64,000 nt of DNA from CAIVVT01 sp963757265 (GCA_963757265.1 CAVWRA010000006.1:310001-374000), one strand, 5' to 3'; positions 7,849 to 18,120 are shown, counted from the first letter of the stretch. Program-made: numbers and translations. Notes: generated by a model from the sequence alone, not told the origin.

Positions 7849-8133
7849 ATGCGCCGTCAGGACGAAGCCTTTGTCCGTCAGGAACTGGCGCTGGTCTATA
7901 TCGCCAAGCGGCTCAAGGAAGCCAAGCGCCTCGAGGATCTCCTCACCGCCGCCGGTTTTGATTACCTGGTCGAAACCGACACCTACCGCGGCGGCTTCGT
8001 GTTTGTCAGCGAGCGCGTGGGCGCATTCTTCTACGTGCCGCCCGCGGCCGAGGCGCCGTGCCGCGAGCTGATGACGCAACACGGCTTCAAACCCTGCGAA
8101 AAGGCCCCGGAGGAGCACCATGAACCGGCGTGA
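7849..8133 (+). CDS. Conserved hypothetical 94-residue protein
   Basis: A soluble small protein beginning MRRQDEAFVRQELALVYIAK. The N-terminal half is a charged amphipathic helix (KRLKEAKRLEDLLTAAGFDY) and the second half is predicted beta (VETDTYRGGFVFVSERVGAFF). The alternation resembles small DUF2007-like domains (signal-transducing or hydrolase-associated), but I cannot confirm a family. Its last 14 bases overlap the start of the WbsX-like gene, which suggests translational coupling. Confidence 0.6.
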   Translation: MRRQDEAFVRQELALVYIAKRLKEAKRLEDLLTAAGFDYLVETDTYRGGFVFVSERVGAFFYVPPAAEAPCRELMTQHGFKPCEKAPEEHHEPA

Positions 8134-9322
8134 ATTCCTCGCCGCCAGCGCCGCCGCGCCCGCGCTCATCCCCGGCCGACGCGATCCGGCCTACCAGGTC
8201 GGCGCCTACTATTTCCCCAACTACCACGTCGATCCGCGCAACGAGAAAGTCCACGGCCCGGGCTGGACCGAATGGGAACTGGTGCGCGCGGCGCAGCCCC
8301 GCTACCCCGGCCACCGCCAGCCCAAGCGCCCGCTGTGGGGTTACGAGGACGAAGCCGACCCGCGTGTCATGGCCAAAAAGATCGACGCCGCCGCCGACCA
8401 TGCCTTGAATCACTGGCTGTTCGACTGGTATTACTACGACGGGCCGTTCCTCAACCGCTGCCTGGACGAAGGCTTCCTCAAGGCCGCCAACAATGACCGT
8501 CTGCGCTTCGCCCTGATGTGGGCCAACCACGACTGGTTCGACATCCAGCCCGCCAAGCGCGCCGAGCCCGCGCCGTTGCAGTTCCCCGGCGCGGTCACGG
8601 CCGCGACTTTCGACCGCATCACCGACCTCGTTATCCAGCGCTACTTCGTCCATCCCTCCTATTGGAAGATCGACGGCAAGCCCTACTTCTCCATCTACGA
8701 GACCTACCGCCTGCTCGACGGCCTCGGCGGTGCCGGCGCCCTCCGCGCCGCCTTCGACCGCTTCCGCCAGAAGGTCCGCGCCGCGGGCCTGGACGGCCTC
8801 CATCTCAATGCCGTCGACTGGGGCGTCCAGCTCCCCTCCTCCATGCGCAGTTCCGGCACCCGCCGCCAGCTTCTCGAGCACCTCGGCTTCGACAGCGTCG
8901 GCTCTTACGTCTGGATTCACGCCGTCCCGTTGCGCAACTTCCCGGAGACGGACTACCGGGAAGTCGCCGCCGCCGCCGCCCGCTACTGGCGCCAGGCCAA
9001 CTCCGAGTTCGGACTGCCCTTCCATCCCAACGTCACCATGGGCTGGGACTCCAGCCCGCGCACCGTCCAGACCGACCGCTTCGACAACTCCGGCTACCCC
9101 TTCACGCCGGTCCTGAAGGGCAACACCCCGGCCGCCTTCCACGACGCTCTGCGCTCGGCCAGGGAGTTTCTGGATTCCCGCCCGGCGCAGGGTTCAAAGG
9201 ACGACGCGAAGATTCTGACCCTCAACGCCTGGAACGAGTGGACCGAGGGCAGCTACCTGGAGCCGGACACCGAAAACGGCCTGGCCTACCTTCAGGCCAT
9301 CGCCTCCGTCTTCGGCGTCTGA
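8120..9322 (+). CDS. GH99-like / WbsX family glycan protein with Tat-type signal
   Basis: A 400-residue protein beginning MNRREFLAASAAAPAL, a twin-arginine-type leader, preceded by GGAGGAGCACC. The domain reads VGAYYFPNYHVDPRNE, GPGWTEWELVRAAQPRYPGH, LFDWYYYDG and FALMWANHDWF, and ends TLNAWNEWTEGSYLEPD. This is the pattern of the WbsX / glycoside hydrolase family 99-like group, found in O-antigen clusters and as secreted alpha-mannoside-acting enzymes. Tat leader and lack of glycosyltransferase neighbours favour a secreted glycoside hydrolase. The substrate cannot be deduced from sequence. Confidence 0.8.
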   Translation: MNRREFLAASAAAPALIPGRRDPAYQVGAYYFPNYHVDPRNEKVHGPGWTEWELVRAAQPRYPGHRQPKRPLWGYEDEADPRVMAKKIDAAADHALNHWLFDWYYYDGPFLNRCLDEGFLKAANNDRLRFALMWANHDWFDIQPAKRAEPAPLQFPGAVTAATFDRITDLVIQRYFVHPSYWKIDGKPYFSIYETYRLLDGLGGAGALRAAFDRFRQKVRAAGLDGLHLNAVDWGVQLPSSMRSSGTRRQLLEHLGFDSVGSYVWIHAVPLRNFPETDYREVAAAAARYWRQANSEFGLPFHPNVTMGWDSSPRTVQTDRFDNSGYPFTPVLKGNTPAAFHDALRSAREFLDSRPAQGSKDDAKILTLNAWNEWTEGSYLEPDTENGLAYLQAIASVFGV

Positions 9323-9433
9323 ACGCGTGGTCTTCGCGGTAACTTGCGCCCCGCCCCGTTCGTCGCTAGTGAGTGACAATAGGACAACCGCGTCTGCTCG
9401 CGGCCCCGACAGCCGCATGAAAAGGAGAATCCG

Positions 9434-10309
9434 ATGCGAGCTTCCGTATTAGTTTTCGGCGGCCTGGCGCTGGCCGCCATCGTTTGGGCGGGCGATCCCT
9501 GGAAGGACAAGAAGCCTGCCGACTGGTCAGATAAGGATCTGCAGAAGTTCCTCAACAAGTCGCCCTGGTCCAAGGCCGTCCCGATGCAGTTTGACGCCAA
9601 CGGCATGGGCGGCCGCCGTGGCACGGGCGGCGGAGGCCCCGATATGAGTGGCACCGGTGGTATGGGTAACGGTGGCGGCGGCTACGGCGGAGGCGGTGGC
9701 GGCGGCATGGGTGGCGGCGGTGGCATGGGCCGCGGTGGCGGCATGGGTGGCGGCGGTGGGATGGGCGGTGGCGGCGGTTACGGCCGCGGCGGCGGCATGG
9801 GCGGCGACCAGGGCGGTAACACGCCCATGGCGATTGTCCGCTGGGAGAGCGCCCCGCTGGTGCGCGATGCCGAAGCTCGCTCCGAGTCGAAGGAATTCAC
9901 CGACGCCGTGGCCGGTTTCTCCAAGGACTACTACATCGTGTCCGTCACCACCACGGGCCCCGGGCGCCGTGGCCGGCAGGGCGACCAAGGTGGTGAGGGC
10001 GGCGAGGGCGGCTGGGGCGGACAGAATCAGAACCAACCCCCCGAGCAGATCGAGGCGCGCCGCAAGGCCATGGACGCGCGCATGATTCAGGCCACTTCCC
10101 TGACCCACAACGGCCAGCCGGTCGCTCCCGAGCGCGTCGAGTCGGTCCAGGGTTCCTCGGGACGCGTGCGCCTGTTCCTGTTCCCGCGCTCCCTGGCGCT
10201 GGACAACAGCACCGAGGAACTGAGCTTCCAGACTTCCATGGGCCCGATGGCCATCAAGACCAAATTCAACCTCAAGGAGATGGCGCAGAGCTCCGAACCA
10301 GGGCTCTGA
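9434..10309 (+). CDS. Secreted glycine-rich protein
   Basis: A 291-residue protein with signal peptide MRASVLVFGGLALAAIVWA, preceded by AAAAGGAG. The mature start, DPWKDKKPADWSDKDLQKFL, is a short conserved-looking segment followed by SPWSK. Residues about 57-130 are a Gly/Met/Arg/Tyr-rich tract of GMGGGGG and GYGRGGG repeats; a second Gly/Gln tract lies near 175-200. The remaining C-terminal part (about 130-170 and 200-291) is mixed alpha/beta. I do not recognise a named family; similar WSDKDLQ-type proteins occur in acidobacteria (recollection). The glycine repeats are encoded by slippage-prone GGC/GGT runs, so the length probably varies between strains. Confidence 0.6.
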   Translation: MRASVLVFGGLALAAIVWAGDPWKDKKPADWSDKDLQKFLNKSPWSKAVPMQFDANGMGGRRGTGGGGPDMSGTGGMGNGGGGYGGGGGGGMGGGGGMGRGGGMGGGGGMGGGGGYGRGGGMGGDQGGNTPMAIVRWESAPLVRDAEARSESKEFTDAVAGFSKDYYIVSVTTTGPGRRGRQGDQGGEGGEGGWGGQNQNQPPEQIEARRKAMDARMIQATSLTHNGQPVAPERVESVQGSSGRVRLFLFPRSLALDNSTEELSFQTSMGPMAIKTKFNLKEMAQSSEPGL

Positions 10310-10383
10310 GTCCATCCTCCGCCCCCGCGCGCGCCGGTAGTGCCGAATTCGCGCCGATCCACGCTGCGCCGAGTGCGACTCAA

Positions 10384-10860
10384 CCGTGAAAAACGCGGTT
10401 TTCACCGTGTGTTGACCGTGAAAACACCGGTTTTTTGCCATCCCGCGTAACTATGGTTTTATCTAGGACTTAGCTGGAATTGGCCGAAAATACGTTTCCG
10501 CGATGCCCGCAAGTGCCTAGTTCTAAAGGACTTGCGAGATTCTCACCGCGCTTCACGGTGGATCTATGGCAAATAAATGACTTAGGTCAATTTGACGGGC
10601 ATTTTGACGAACATTAACACGCCGCACCGTGCGTCACGGTGGATCTGTTGCAATCATTGGACTTACTGACATTAAGGTGCCACATTAACACGGTGCACCG
10701 TGCGTCACGGTGGATCTATTGCAATGATTGGACTTACAGACATTAAAACTCCACATTAACACGGTTCACCGTGTTTCACCGTGGATCTATTGCAATGATT
10801 GGACTTACTAACATTAAGCCCGCAGCGCAAAATCGGGCCCATCGACGCTCTTTGTTCGCC
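10384..10860. repeat. Large intergenic element, copy A (71-bp units)
   Basis: Non-coding, AT-richer than its surroundings, between the convergent ends of the glycine-rich gene and leuD. The left part has terminator-like repeats (GTGAAAAACGCGGTTTTCAC and CGGTTTTTTGCC). The right part has four units anchored by CACGGTGGATCT at 10560, 10641, 10712 and 10783 (spacings 81, 71, 71). Each contains GGATCTATTGCAAT, GGACTTAC, ACATTAA twice and a CACCGTG/CACGGTG hairpin; unit 3 starts with the perfect palindrome CACGGTGCACCGTG. It ends ATCGGGCCCAT. A homologous copy lies at 61490. Confidence 0.85.
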
Positions 10861-10877
10861 CCGCGCGGACCCGTTTT

Positions 10878-11483
10878 TTACCCCGCGGCGAGGGTCGAAA
10901 GCTTCGACTCGCGCCGCTCTTCGTAGGCCGCGATGGCGCCGGTCTGGCGCAGGATGTAGCCCAGCTCGTCCACGCCTTCCAGCAGGCAGGTTTTCGAAAA
11001 CGGGTCCACCGGGAACTCGCACTTCTCGCCCGCGCCGAAGGCCAGCGTCTGCGAGGCGAGGTCGATCTTCACGGTGGCGTCCGCTCCCAGCGCCAGCAGT
11101 TTGGCGTGCACCTCGCGCGGGACTACGACCGGCAGCAGGCCATTCTTCAGCGAGTTGTTCTTGAAGATGTCGGCGAAGCTGGTGGAGACGATCGCGCGGA
11201 AGCCATACTGTGTCAGCGCCCACGGCGCGTGCTCGCGCGACGACCCGCAGCCGAAGTTATCCCCGGCGAGCAGCACCTGGCACTCCTTCGCGCGCGGCTG
11301 GTTGAGGATGAACTCCGGCTTCGGCTTGCCCGCGGCGTCGTAGCGGTAATCGTAGAACAGCTGGTCGCCCAGGCCGGCCTTCGAAATCGTCTTCAGAAAG
11401 CGCGCCGGGATGATCTGGTCCGTGTCGATGTTATCGACCGGGAAAACGACGACCTTGCTTTCGAATGCGGTGAACTTCTCCAT
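10878..11483 (-). CDS. leuD: 3-isopropylmalate dehydratase small subunit
   Basis: A 201-residue protein matching LeuD: VDNIDTDQIIPARFLK at the N-terminus, then GDNFGCGSSREHAPWAL, the swivelling-domain signature, then FADIFKNNSLKNGLLP. With LeuC it converts 2-isopropylmalate to 3-isopropylmalate in leucine synthesis. It starts 13 bp after the leuC stop, with AAAGGAAA before ATG, so the two subunits are cotranscribed. Full length for the family. Confidence 0.95.
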   Translation of the reverse strand: MEKFTAFESKVVVFPVDNIDTDQIIPARFLKTISKAGLGDQLFYDYRYDAAGKPKPEFILNQPRAKECQVLLAGDNFGCGSSREHAPWALTQYGFRAIVSTSFADIFKNNSLKNGLLPVVVPREVHAKLLALGADATVKIDLASQTLAFGAGEKCEFPVDPFSKTCLLEGVDELGYILRQTGAIAAYEERRESKLSTLAAG

Positions 11484-11496
11484 TGCCGTTTCCTTT

Positions 11497-12906
11497 CTAG
11501 CCGATCAGCGTCCGCGGGTCCGTCACGACGCCCGTCACGGCGGTCGCCGCAGCGGTCAGCGGGCTCGCCAGGAACGTCCGCCCGCCCTTGCCCTGGCGTC
11601 CCTCGAAGTTGCGGTTGGAAGTCGAGACGCTGTACTGGCCGGGCTGCAGTTGGTCGCCGTTCATGGCGATGCACATCGAGCAGCCGGCTTCGCGCCACTC
11701 CGCCCCGGCTTCCAGGAAGATGCGGTCGAGCCCCTCAGCCTCGGCCTGGCGTTTGATCGGCTGCGAGCCCGGAACCACCAGAACGCGCACTTTCGGGTCG
11801 ACTTTGCGGCCCTTCAAAATCGAGGCAGCGGCCCGCAGGTCGGGCATCCGCGAGTTGGTGCAACTGCCGATGAAAACCACGTCGACGGGGTGGCCCAGGA
11901 GCGGCCTTCCAGGCGTCAGGTCCATGTATCGGAGGGCTTTGGCGAGAGTTTCCCGCACCATCGCGTCGCCCACGGCGGCCGGCTCCGGCACCCGGCCGGT
12001 AATCGCCATGCCCATGCCCGGATTGTTGCCGAACGTGATCATCGGTTCCAGCGTCGAAGCGTCCAACGCCAGTTCATGGTCGTAACTCGCGCCGTCGTCG
12101 GTGGGCAATAAACGCCAGCGGGCGACAGCCGCGTCCCAATCTTCGTTCTGGGGCGCGAATGGTTTGCCGTGCAGGTAGTTATAGGTTGTGTCATCGGGCG
12201 CGATCAGCCCGGCGCGGGCGCCGGCTTCGATCGACATATTGCACACCGTCATGCGCTCGTCCATCGAAAGCGCGCGGATGGCCGGCCCGGAGTATTCGAA
12301 AACGCATCCCGTGCCGCCGCCAATGCCGAGCTTCGCGATGAGGGCCAGGATGATGTCCTTGGCGGTGACGCCCGGGCGCAGCGCGCCGCCCACGCGCACC
12401 GCAAAGCTGCGCGAGGGGCGCTGCAGCAGGCATTGCGTAGCCAGGACGTGTTCTACTTCGCTGGTGCCGATGCCGAAGGCCAGCGCGCCGAAGGCGCCGT
12501 GCGTGGCGGTGTGCGAGTCGCCGCAGACCACGGTCATGCCGGGCTGCGTGAGGCCGTTTTCGGGGCCGATGACGTGCACGATGCCCTGTTTGTCGCTGAA
12601 GTAGTCGAACAGTGGAATGCCAAACTCTTTGCAGTTCATGCCCAGCCGTTCGATCTGCGCTTTCGCCACCGCATCGACGATCGGCAGCGACTTGGGCGTG
12701 GTCGGCGTCGAGTGGTCGCAGGTGGCGATAGTCAGGTCGGGCCGGCGGACCTTCAAGCCTCGCTGGCGCAAGCCGTCGAAGGCCTGCGGCGAGGTCACTT
12801 CGTGGACCAGGTGCAGGTCGATGTACAGCAGCGCCGGGGCATCCGCCGCTTTGGAGACGACGTGCGCATCCCAGAGCTTTTCAATGATGGTACGGGGACG
12901 GGTCAT
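11497..12906 (-). CDS. leuC: 3-isopropylmalate dehydratase large subunit
   Basis: A 469-residue aconitase-fold enzyme of usual length. The N-terminus TIIEKLWDAHVV is typical of LeuC. The [4Fe-4S] ligands are the Cys of IGSCTNSR and the two of AGCSMCIAMN. It partners LeuD, encoded 13 bp downstream. The promoter region upstream (12907-13112) carries two copies of a TGACCG..CGGTCA palindrome, so leuCD may be regulated separately from leuA-leuB. Confidence 0.95.
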   Translation of the reverse strand: MTRPRTIIEKLWDAHVVSKAADAPALLYIDLHLVHEVTSPQAFDGLRQRGLKVRRPDLTIATCDHSTPTTPKSLPIVDAVAKAQIERLGMNCKEFGIPLFDYFSDKQGIVHVIGPENGLTQPGMTVVCGDSHTATHGAFGALAFGIGTSEVEHVLATQCLLQRPSRSFAVRVGGALRPGVTAKDIILALIAKLGIGGGTGCVFEYSGPAIRALSMDERMTVCNMSIEAGARAGLIAPDDTTYNYLHGKPFAPQNEDWDAAVARWRLLPTDDGASYDHELALDASTLEPMITFGNNPGMGMAITGRVPEPAAVGDAMVRETLAKALRYMDLTPGRPLLGHPVDVVFIGSCTNSRMPDLRAAASILKGRKVDPKVRVLVVPGSQPIKRQAEAEGLDRIFLEAGAEWREAGCSMCIAMNGDQLQPGQYSVSTSNRNFEGRQGKGGRTFLASPLTAAATAVTGVVTDPRTLIG

Positions 12907-12976
12907 GATGGCTTCTCGATTCTCTCAAAACTGCCGGTTGGAACGGCCCAACCACCCTCTCTCAGCCGGCTGCAAA

Positions 12977-13054
12977 TGACCGAAATCGGTCATCGGTCAA
13001 AAATTGACGTTTAAAATCAAAACATACAAAAACTGGTTGACCGAAATCGGTCAA
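12977..13054 (-). promoter_or_regulatory. Two palindromic operator candidates upstream of leuCD
   Basis: TGACCGAAATCGGTCA (12977-12992) and TTGACCGAAATCGGTCAA (13037-13054) share the palindrome TGACCGA-AA-TCGGTCA, separated by 60 bp of AT-rich DNA between leuB and leuC. An extra half-site TCGGTCA follows the first copy. Dyads of this size usually bind dimeric TetR- or GntR-like repressors; the regulator is not identifiable here. Confidence 0.6.
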
Positions 13055-13112
13055 TCGGGGTCCTTCGCCCTGGCTTCCCGGAGGCGCCCGCGGCACTCCG
13101 AATCCGGTTCCT

Positions 13113-14195
13113 TCATATCGCCTCGCAAATGGCATCGCCGACCTGCGACGTGGTCGCCGGCGCGCCCTTGGGCTTCAGGTCGGCCGTGACGTGGCCGCTG
13201 TTCAGAATCTCTTCGATGGCGCGGTTCACCGCGGCCGCTTCTTCCGCCAATCCGAAGCTGTATTCCAGCATCGCCGCGACGCTACCGATGGCGCCCAGGG
13301 GATTCGCTTTGTTCTGCCCGGCAATGTCCGGCGCAGAGCCGTGGACCGGTTCGTACAGGCCGGTGAACGCTCCCGACGGCCGCCGCTCTCCCAGCGAGGC
13401 CGATGGCAGCATGCCGATCGAGCCGGCCAGCACGGCGCCCTCGTCGCTGAGGATGTCGCCGAACATGTTTTCCGTCACGATCACGTCGAAGCGCGCCGGG
13501 TTGAGCACCAGCTGCATGGCGCAGTTGTCGACCAGGACGTGCTCCAGCTCGATGCCAGGATAATCCGCCGAAATCTCGACCATCACACGCCGCCAGAGCT
13601 GCGAGCATTCGAGCACGTTCGACTTGTCGACCGAGGAGACCTTCCTGCGCCGGCGGGCGGCGAGGTGAAACGCCATGCGGCCGATGCGCGCGATTTCGGC
13701 GCGCGTGTAACTCATCGTGTTGAAGGCGCGCTCGCTGTCGCCGGAGCCGGAGATGCCGCGCGGCGTGCCGTAGTAAATGCCTCCGGTCAGCTCGCGCACG
13801 ATGATCATGTCGGCGCCGGCGACGCGCTCGTTCTTGAGCGGCGAGGAATCGATGAGCGCCTTGTACGTCCGCACCGGGCGCAGGTTGGCATACACGCCCA
13901 GGATCTGGCGGATGCCCAGCAGTCCGCGCTCGGGGCGCTGGGCCGGCGGCGCGTTGTCGAACTCGGGCAATCCGACCGCGCCCAGCAGCGTGGCGTCGGC
14001 GGCCTGCGCGAGGCGCGCGGTTTCGTCCGGCATCGGCTGGCCGGTTTTGTGAATCGCGACGCCGCCCAGCAGGCCTTCGGTGAGCTGGATGGTGTGGCCG
14101 AATTTGCCGCTGATGCGGCGCAGCACCTTGACTGCTTCGCGGGTGACTTCGGTCCCGATGCCGTCGCCGGGCAGGACCAGTACATTCAATTGCAT
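13113..14195 (-). CDS. leuB: 3-isopropylmalate dehydrogenase
   Basis: A 360-residue protein of normal length with the LeuB N-terminus LVLPGDGIGTEVTREAVKVL, the substrate-binding arginine region LRPVRTYK, RELTGGIYYGTPRG, and the metal-binding DNCAMQLVLNPARFDVIVTE and NMFGDILSDE segments. It oxidatively decarboxylates 3-isopropylmalate with NAD+. It lies 84 bp downstream of leuA on the same strand, so is probably in its transcript. Confidence 0.95.
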   Translation of the reverse strand: MQLNVLVLPGDGIGTEVTREAVKVLRRISGKFGHTIQLTEGLLGGVAIHKTGQPMPDETARLAQAADATLLGAVGLPEFDNAPPAQRPERGLLGIRQILGVYANLRPVRTYKALIDSSPLKNERVAGADMIIVRELTGGIYYGTPRGISGSGDSERAFNTMSYTRAEIARIGRMAFHLAARRRRKVSSVDKSNVLECSQLWRRVMVEISADYPGIELEHVLVDNCAMQLVLNPARFDVIVTENMFGDILSDEGAVLAGSIGMLPSASLGERRPSGAFTGLYEPVHGSAPDIAGQNKANPLGAIGSVAAMLEYSFGLAEEAAAVNRAIEEILNSGHVTADLKPKGAPATTSQVGDAICEAI

Positions 14196-14279
14196 AGTGT
14201 GTCGCTAGATCCTCAAAGGCCCTTCAGGAGCCAACGCGCCGGGCCTGTCCCTATTGTCCGATGTGAATGGCGGGTGCGC

Positions 14280-15482
<1,203 letters not shown>

Positions 15483-15632
15483 GGATCGGAGCTCTCCTTT
15501 GTGCCGGAATCCCGGTGTGGGATCCCGATTGCAGGTTTTCCCACAGGGCGGCCTGTTGCTCCGCGCCCGCGGGATGCTTCCTTCCATTGTCCCCGTGCGG
15601 ATGGTGATCGGACAAATTTATAGTGACAATCC

Positions 15633-15647
15633 ATTGGATAAGCCAAT
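15633..15647. promoter_or_regulatory. LysR-type operator candidate between leuA and the LysR gene
   Basis: ATTGG-ATAAG-CCAAT is a perfect 5-bp dyad with the 5-bp spacer typical of LysR T-N11-A sites, in the AT-rich centre of the 226-bp divergent gap (15483-15708). A site here could control both leuA and the regulator itself. Confidence 0.5.
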
Positions 15648-15708
15648 CGCATGTGATAATATTCATAAATACATTGGGTCGTTCGTATTCGTGAAGTGAG
15701 GGCGGAGT

Positions 15709-16596
15709 ATGGAACTTTATCCTTTGAAGGTGTTTTTGACCGTCGCGACGGAGCGCAGTTTCTCGCGCGCCGGAGAGAAGCTGCTGCGGACGCAGCCGGC
15801 GATTTCGCTCGCCGTTCAGCGGCTGGAAGCGGAACTGGGCGAGAAGCTGATCGACCGGACGGGGCGTGAGCTGATCCTGACCGACGCCGGACGGCTGGTG
15901 CTGGAATATTGCCGGCGCTTCGACAACCTGGAGCGCGAGCTGGAGAACTCGCTGGCCGAGTTGCGCGACATGGCCTCGGGGCGGCTGGTGATCGGGGCCA
16001 ACGAGACGACGTCGCTGTACCTGATGCACCACATCGTGAATTACCGGCGGCAGTATCCGAAGGTGAAGGTGCAGGTGCGGCGGACGCTGTCGAGCCGCAT
16101 CCCGGCGCAACTGATCGACGGCGATCTGGAACTGGGCGTGATCAGCTACGACCCGGAAGACGACCGGCTGGAGTCGCACGAGATCTTTGTCGACCACCTG
16201 TGTTTCGTGGTCAGCCCGCAGCACCGCTTCGCGCAACGCGAGGCGGTATCGATCCGCGAGCTGGGCATGGAGACGTTCATCGCGCACAACGTTCTGTCGC
16301 CGTACCGCGAGGTGGTGCTGAAGGCGTTCCAGCGGTCGAAAGTGCCGCTGAACATGGACGTCGAGATGCCGACGGTGGAGACAATCCGGCTGATGGTGGC
16401 GCGCAACGAGGGCGTGGCGTTCGTACCCAAAATGTGCGTGGAGCAGGACCTGGAGCAGGGGCTGCTGAGGGAAGTGCGGGTCGAGGAGCTAACCGTGGAG
16501 CGCAAGATCCGGCTGATCTTTCCGGCGCGGCGGGTGCTGAGCCACGCAGCGCAGGCGTTCCTAGAGATCGTCAAGGGGCCGGAGGGGACGAGGTAG
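15709..16596 (+). CDS. LysR family transcriptional regulator
   Basis: A 295-residue LTTR. The N-terminal winged helix-turn-helix (residues 4-63) includes FLTVATERSFSRAGEKLL and TQPAISLAVQRLEAELGEKL; the effector domain begins near residue 88 (ASGRLVIGANETTSLYLMHH) and resembles CysL/CbbR-like regulators. It is transcribed away from leuA and shares the intergenic region with it, the classical arrangement in which an LTTR controls the neighbouring operon. Control of leuA, perhaps with a pathway intermediate as effector, is inference. ATG follows GAGGGCGGAG. Confidence 0.9.
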   Translation: MELYPLKVFLTVATERSFSRAGEKLLRTQPAISLAVQRLEAELGEKLIDRTGRELILTDAGRLVLEYCRRFDNLERELENSLAELRDMASGRLVIGANETTSLYLMHHIVNYRRQYPKVKVQVRRTLSSRIPAQLIDGDLELGVISYDPEDDRLESHEIFVDHLCFVVSPQHRFAQREAVSIRELGMETFIAHNVLSPYREVVLKAFQRSKVPLNMDVEMPTVETIRLMVARNEGVAFVPKMCVEQDLEQGLLREVRVEELTVERKIRLIFPARRVLSHAAQAFLEIVKGPEGTR

Positions 16597-16726
16597 GCGC
16601 GGCGCCATCAACCAGGGCGAGTCACGAGCGGCGGGACGGCAGAAATCCGGGCGGCAGCCAGAAGTGAGATCGCGGATGGAGTTGATCAAGCCGTCCGAGC
16701 TCTCCGTTTTGCGATAGGATTCGCTC

Positions 16727-17965
16727 ATGCAGCGCAGATCATTTCTGAAATCGCTGGCGGCCGCGCCGGCGGCGTTCGCGGTTCTTCCCCGGCGGGCTGA
16801 GGCCGCGTTGCCGAAAACCAAGATCACGCGGGTCCGCATTTACCGGCCGCCGGAGCTCAACCTGATTTTCAACCAGAGCAACATGCTGGTGACGGTGGAG
16901 ACCGAGGCCGGCATCACGGGCATCGGCGAGGGCGGTGCCAAAGACACGCTGGAGCAGTGCGCCGGCTCGCTGATCGGCAAGGACCCGTTCCGGATCGAAG
17001 AGATCTGGCAGGAAGAATACATGGCCTGGTTCTACCCTCCGGGGAGGGAGAAGCAGGATGCGATGGGGGCGCTCGACCTGGCGCTGTGGGACATCAAGGG
17101 CAAGGCCCTCGGCGTGCCCGTTCACGAACTGCTGGGCGGCGCGGTGCGCCAGTACTGCGAGTGTTACAACACCGGCAACGTGCGGCCGCCGGCCGCGGCG
17201 GGCGGCGCGCAGCCGACGGTGAAGGAGCGCGTGCAGGCCACCCTGGCGGCGGGGTACAAGGTCTACCGGATCGGCGCGGCCGATGCCGGCGGAGGGCCGT
17301 GGGAAGTGCGGGCGCGGCTGCTCCAACTGGCCCGGGAGGCCAAGGAGATCCGAGAGGCGTTGGGCTCCAGCGGCGACTGGAGCGTCGATTTCCACCAGCG
17401 TTTCGAGTTCGCCGACGCGCTGCGCGGCTGCAAGCTGATCGAGGAGTATTCGCCCTACCTGGTAGAAGATCCCGTTCGCGACGAGCATTTCCTGGAGGAC
17501 ATCCCCAAGCTGCGCCTGCTGACCTCGGTGCCCATTGCGGCGGGCGAGGAGTGGGGCTGGCGCTGGGATTTCAACAAGCTGGTCGAAAATCACGACATCG
17601 ACTACAACCGCGTCACGCTGCCCAACTGCGGCGGCATCACCGAGTTCCTCAAGATCATGGCGCTGTGCGAAACGCACGCCGTGGGCATGGTGCCGCACTT
17701 TACCGGCCCCGTGGCCACCGCGGCGCTGGTGAACTGCCTGGTCACTTTCCCGTATTCAGTGATGTTCGAGTACAACTACGCCGACCACAAGATCCCATAT
17801 TTGCCCGAGTACGTGGATTTCAAGGGCGGCAAAGTGTACCCCAACGAGCGCCCGGGGCTGGGCGTGACGATCGACACCAGCCCGCTCACCCAGATTGGGG
17901 AAGTGACGCAGACGATACACCGGAATATCTACAATCGCCCCGACGGATCGCTCACGCATTGGTAA
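16727..17965 (+). CDS. Tat-exported enolase-superfamily dehydratase (mandelate racemase/galactonate dehydratase-like)
   Basis: A 412-residue protein with the twin-arginine leader MQRRSFLKSLAAAPAAFAV. The capping domain runs to about 140 (RIYRPPELNLIF, ALDLALWDIKGKALGVPVHE). The barrel has acidic metal ligands in WSVDFHQRF, YLVEDPVRDE and IAAGEEWGW, and a catalytic histidine in MVPHFTGPVATAALVN. The VDFH and P-H-GP segments resemble D-galactonate-type sugar acid dehydratases. A Tat leader is unusual for a family whose members are mainly cytoplasmic, but is repeatedly seen in acidobacteria and planctomycetes. Substrate unknown. Confidence 0.85.
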   Translation: MQRRSFLKSLAAAPAAFAVLPRRAEAALPKTKITRVRIYRPPELNLIFNQSNMLVTVETEAGITGIGEGGAKDTLEQCAGSLIGKDPFRIEEIWQEEYMAWFYPPGREKQDAMGALDLALWDIKGKALGVPVHELLGGAVRQYCECYNTGNVRPPAAAGGAQPTVKERVQATLAAGYKVYRIGAADAGGGPWEVRARLLQLAREAKEIREALGSSGDWSVDFHQRFEFADALRGCKLIEEYSPYLVEDPVRDEHFLEDIPKLRLLTSVPIAAGEEWGWRWDFNKLVENHDIDYNRVTLPNCGGITEFLKIMALCETHAVGMVPHFTGPVATAALVNCLVTFPYSVMFEYNYADHKIPYLPEYVDFKGGKVYPNERPGLGVTIDTSPLTQIGEVTQTIHRNIYNRPDGSLTHW

Positions 17966-18089
17966 GGCGCGCGGCGCGGGTGGTTCGGTAGACCGTCAAA
18001 GGGCGGGAGACAACGAGGTGCGGGCGGCCGGGGGAGCGGCTGGCGCGTTTTCCGACTCCCGTCTTGAAATCCACCTGATGATGTCTCGT

Positions 18090-18120
18090 GTCTGAAAATC
18101 AGACTTGAAAATCTTATAAT
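18090..18120 (+). promoter_or_regulatory. Promoter with an overlapping dyad
   Basis: TATAAT (18115-18120) is a perfect -10. The dyad GTCTGA-AAA-TCAGAC (18090-18104) covers the expected -35 region, so a bound dimer could repress or activate. Transcription would lead into the gene at 18232. No further feature is seen in 17966-18231. Confidence 0.45.

Noticed and set aside
9527..10441. A 304-codon minus-strand frame rich in Ala/Thr/His
   Set aside because: It is the complement of the glycine-repeat tract of the secreted protein on the plus strand.
10540..10830. CRISPR array
   Set aside because: The 71-bp periodicity is conserved through the whole unit, there are no variable spacers, and no cas gene is in the window.
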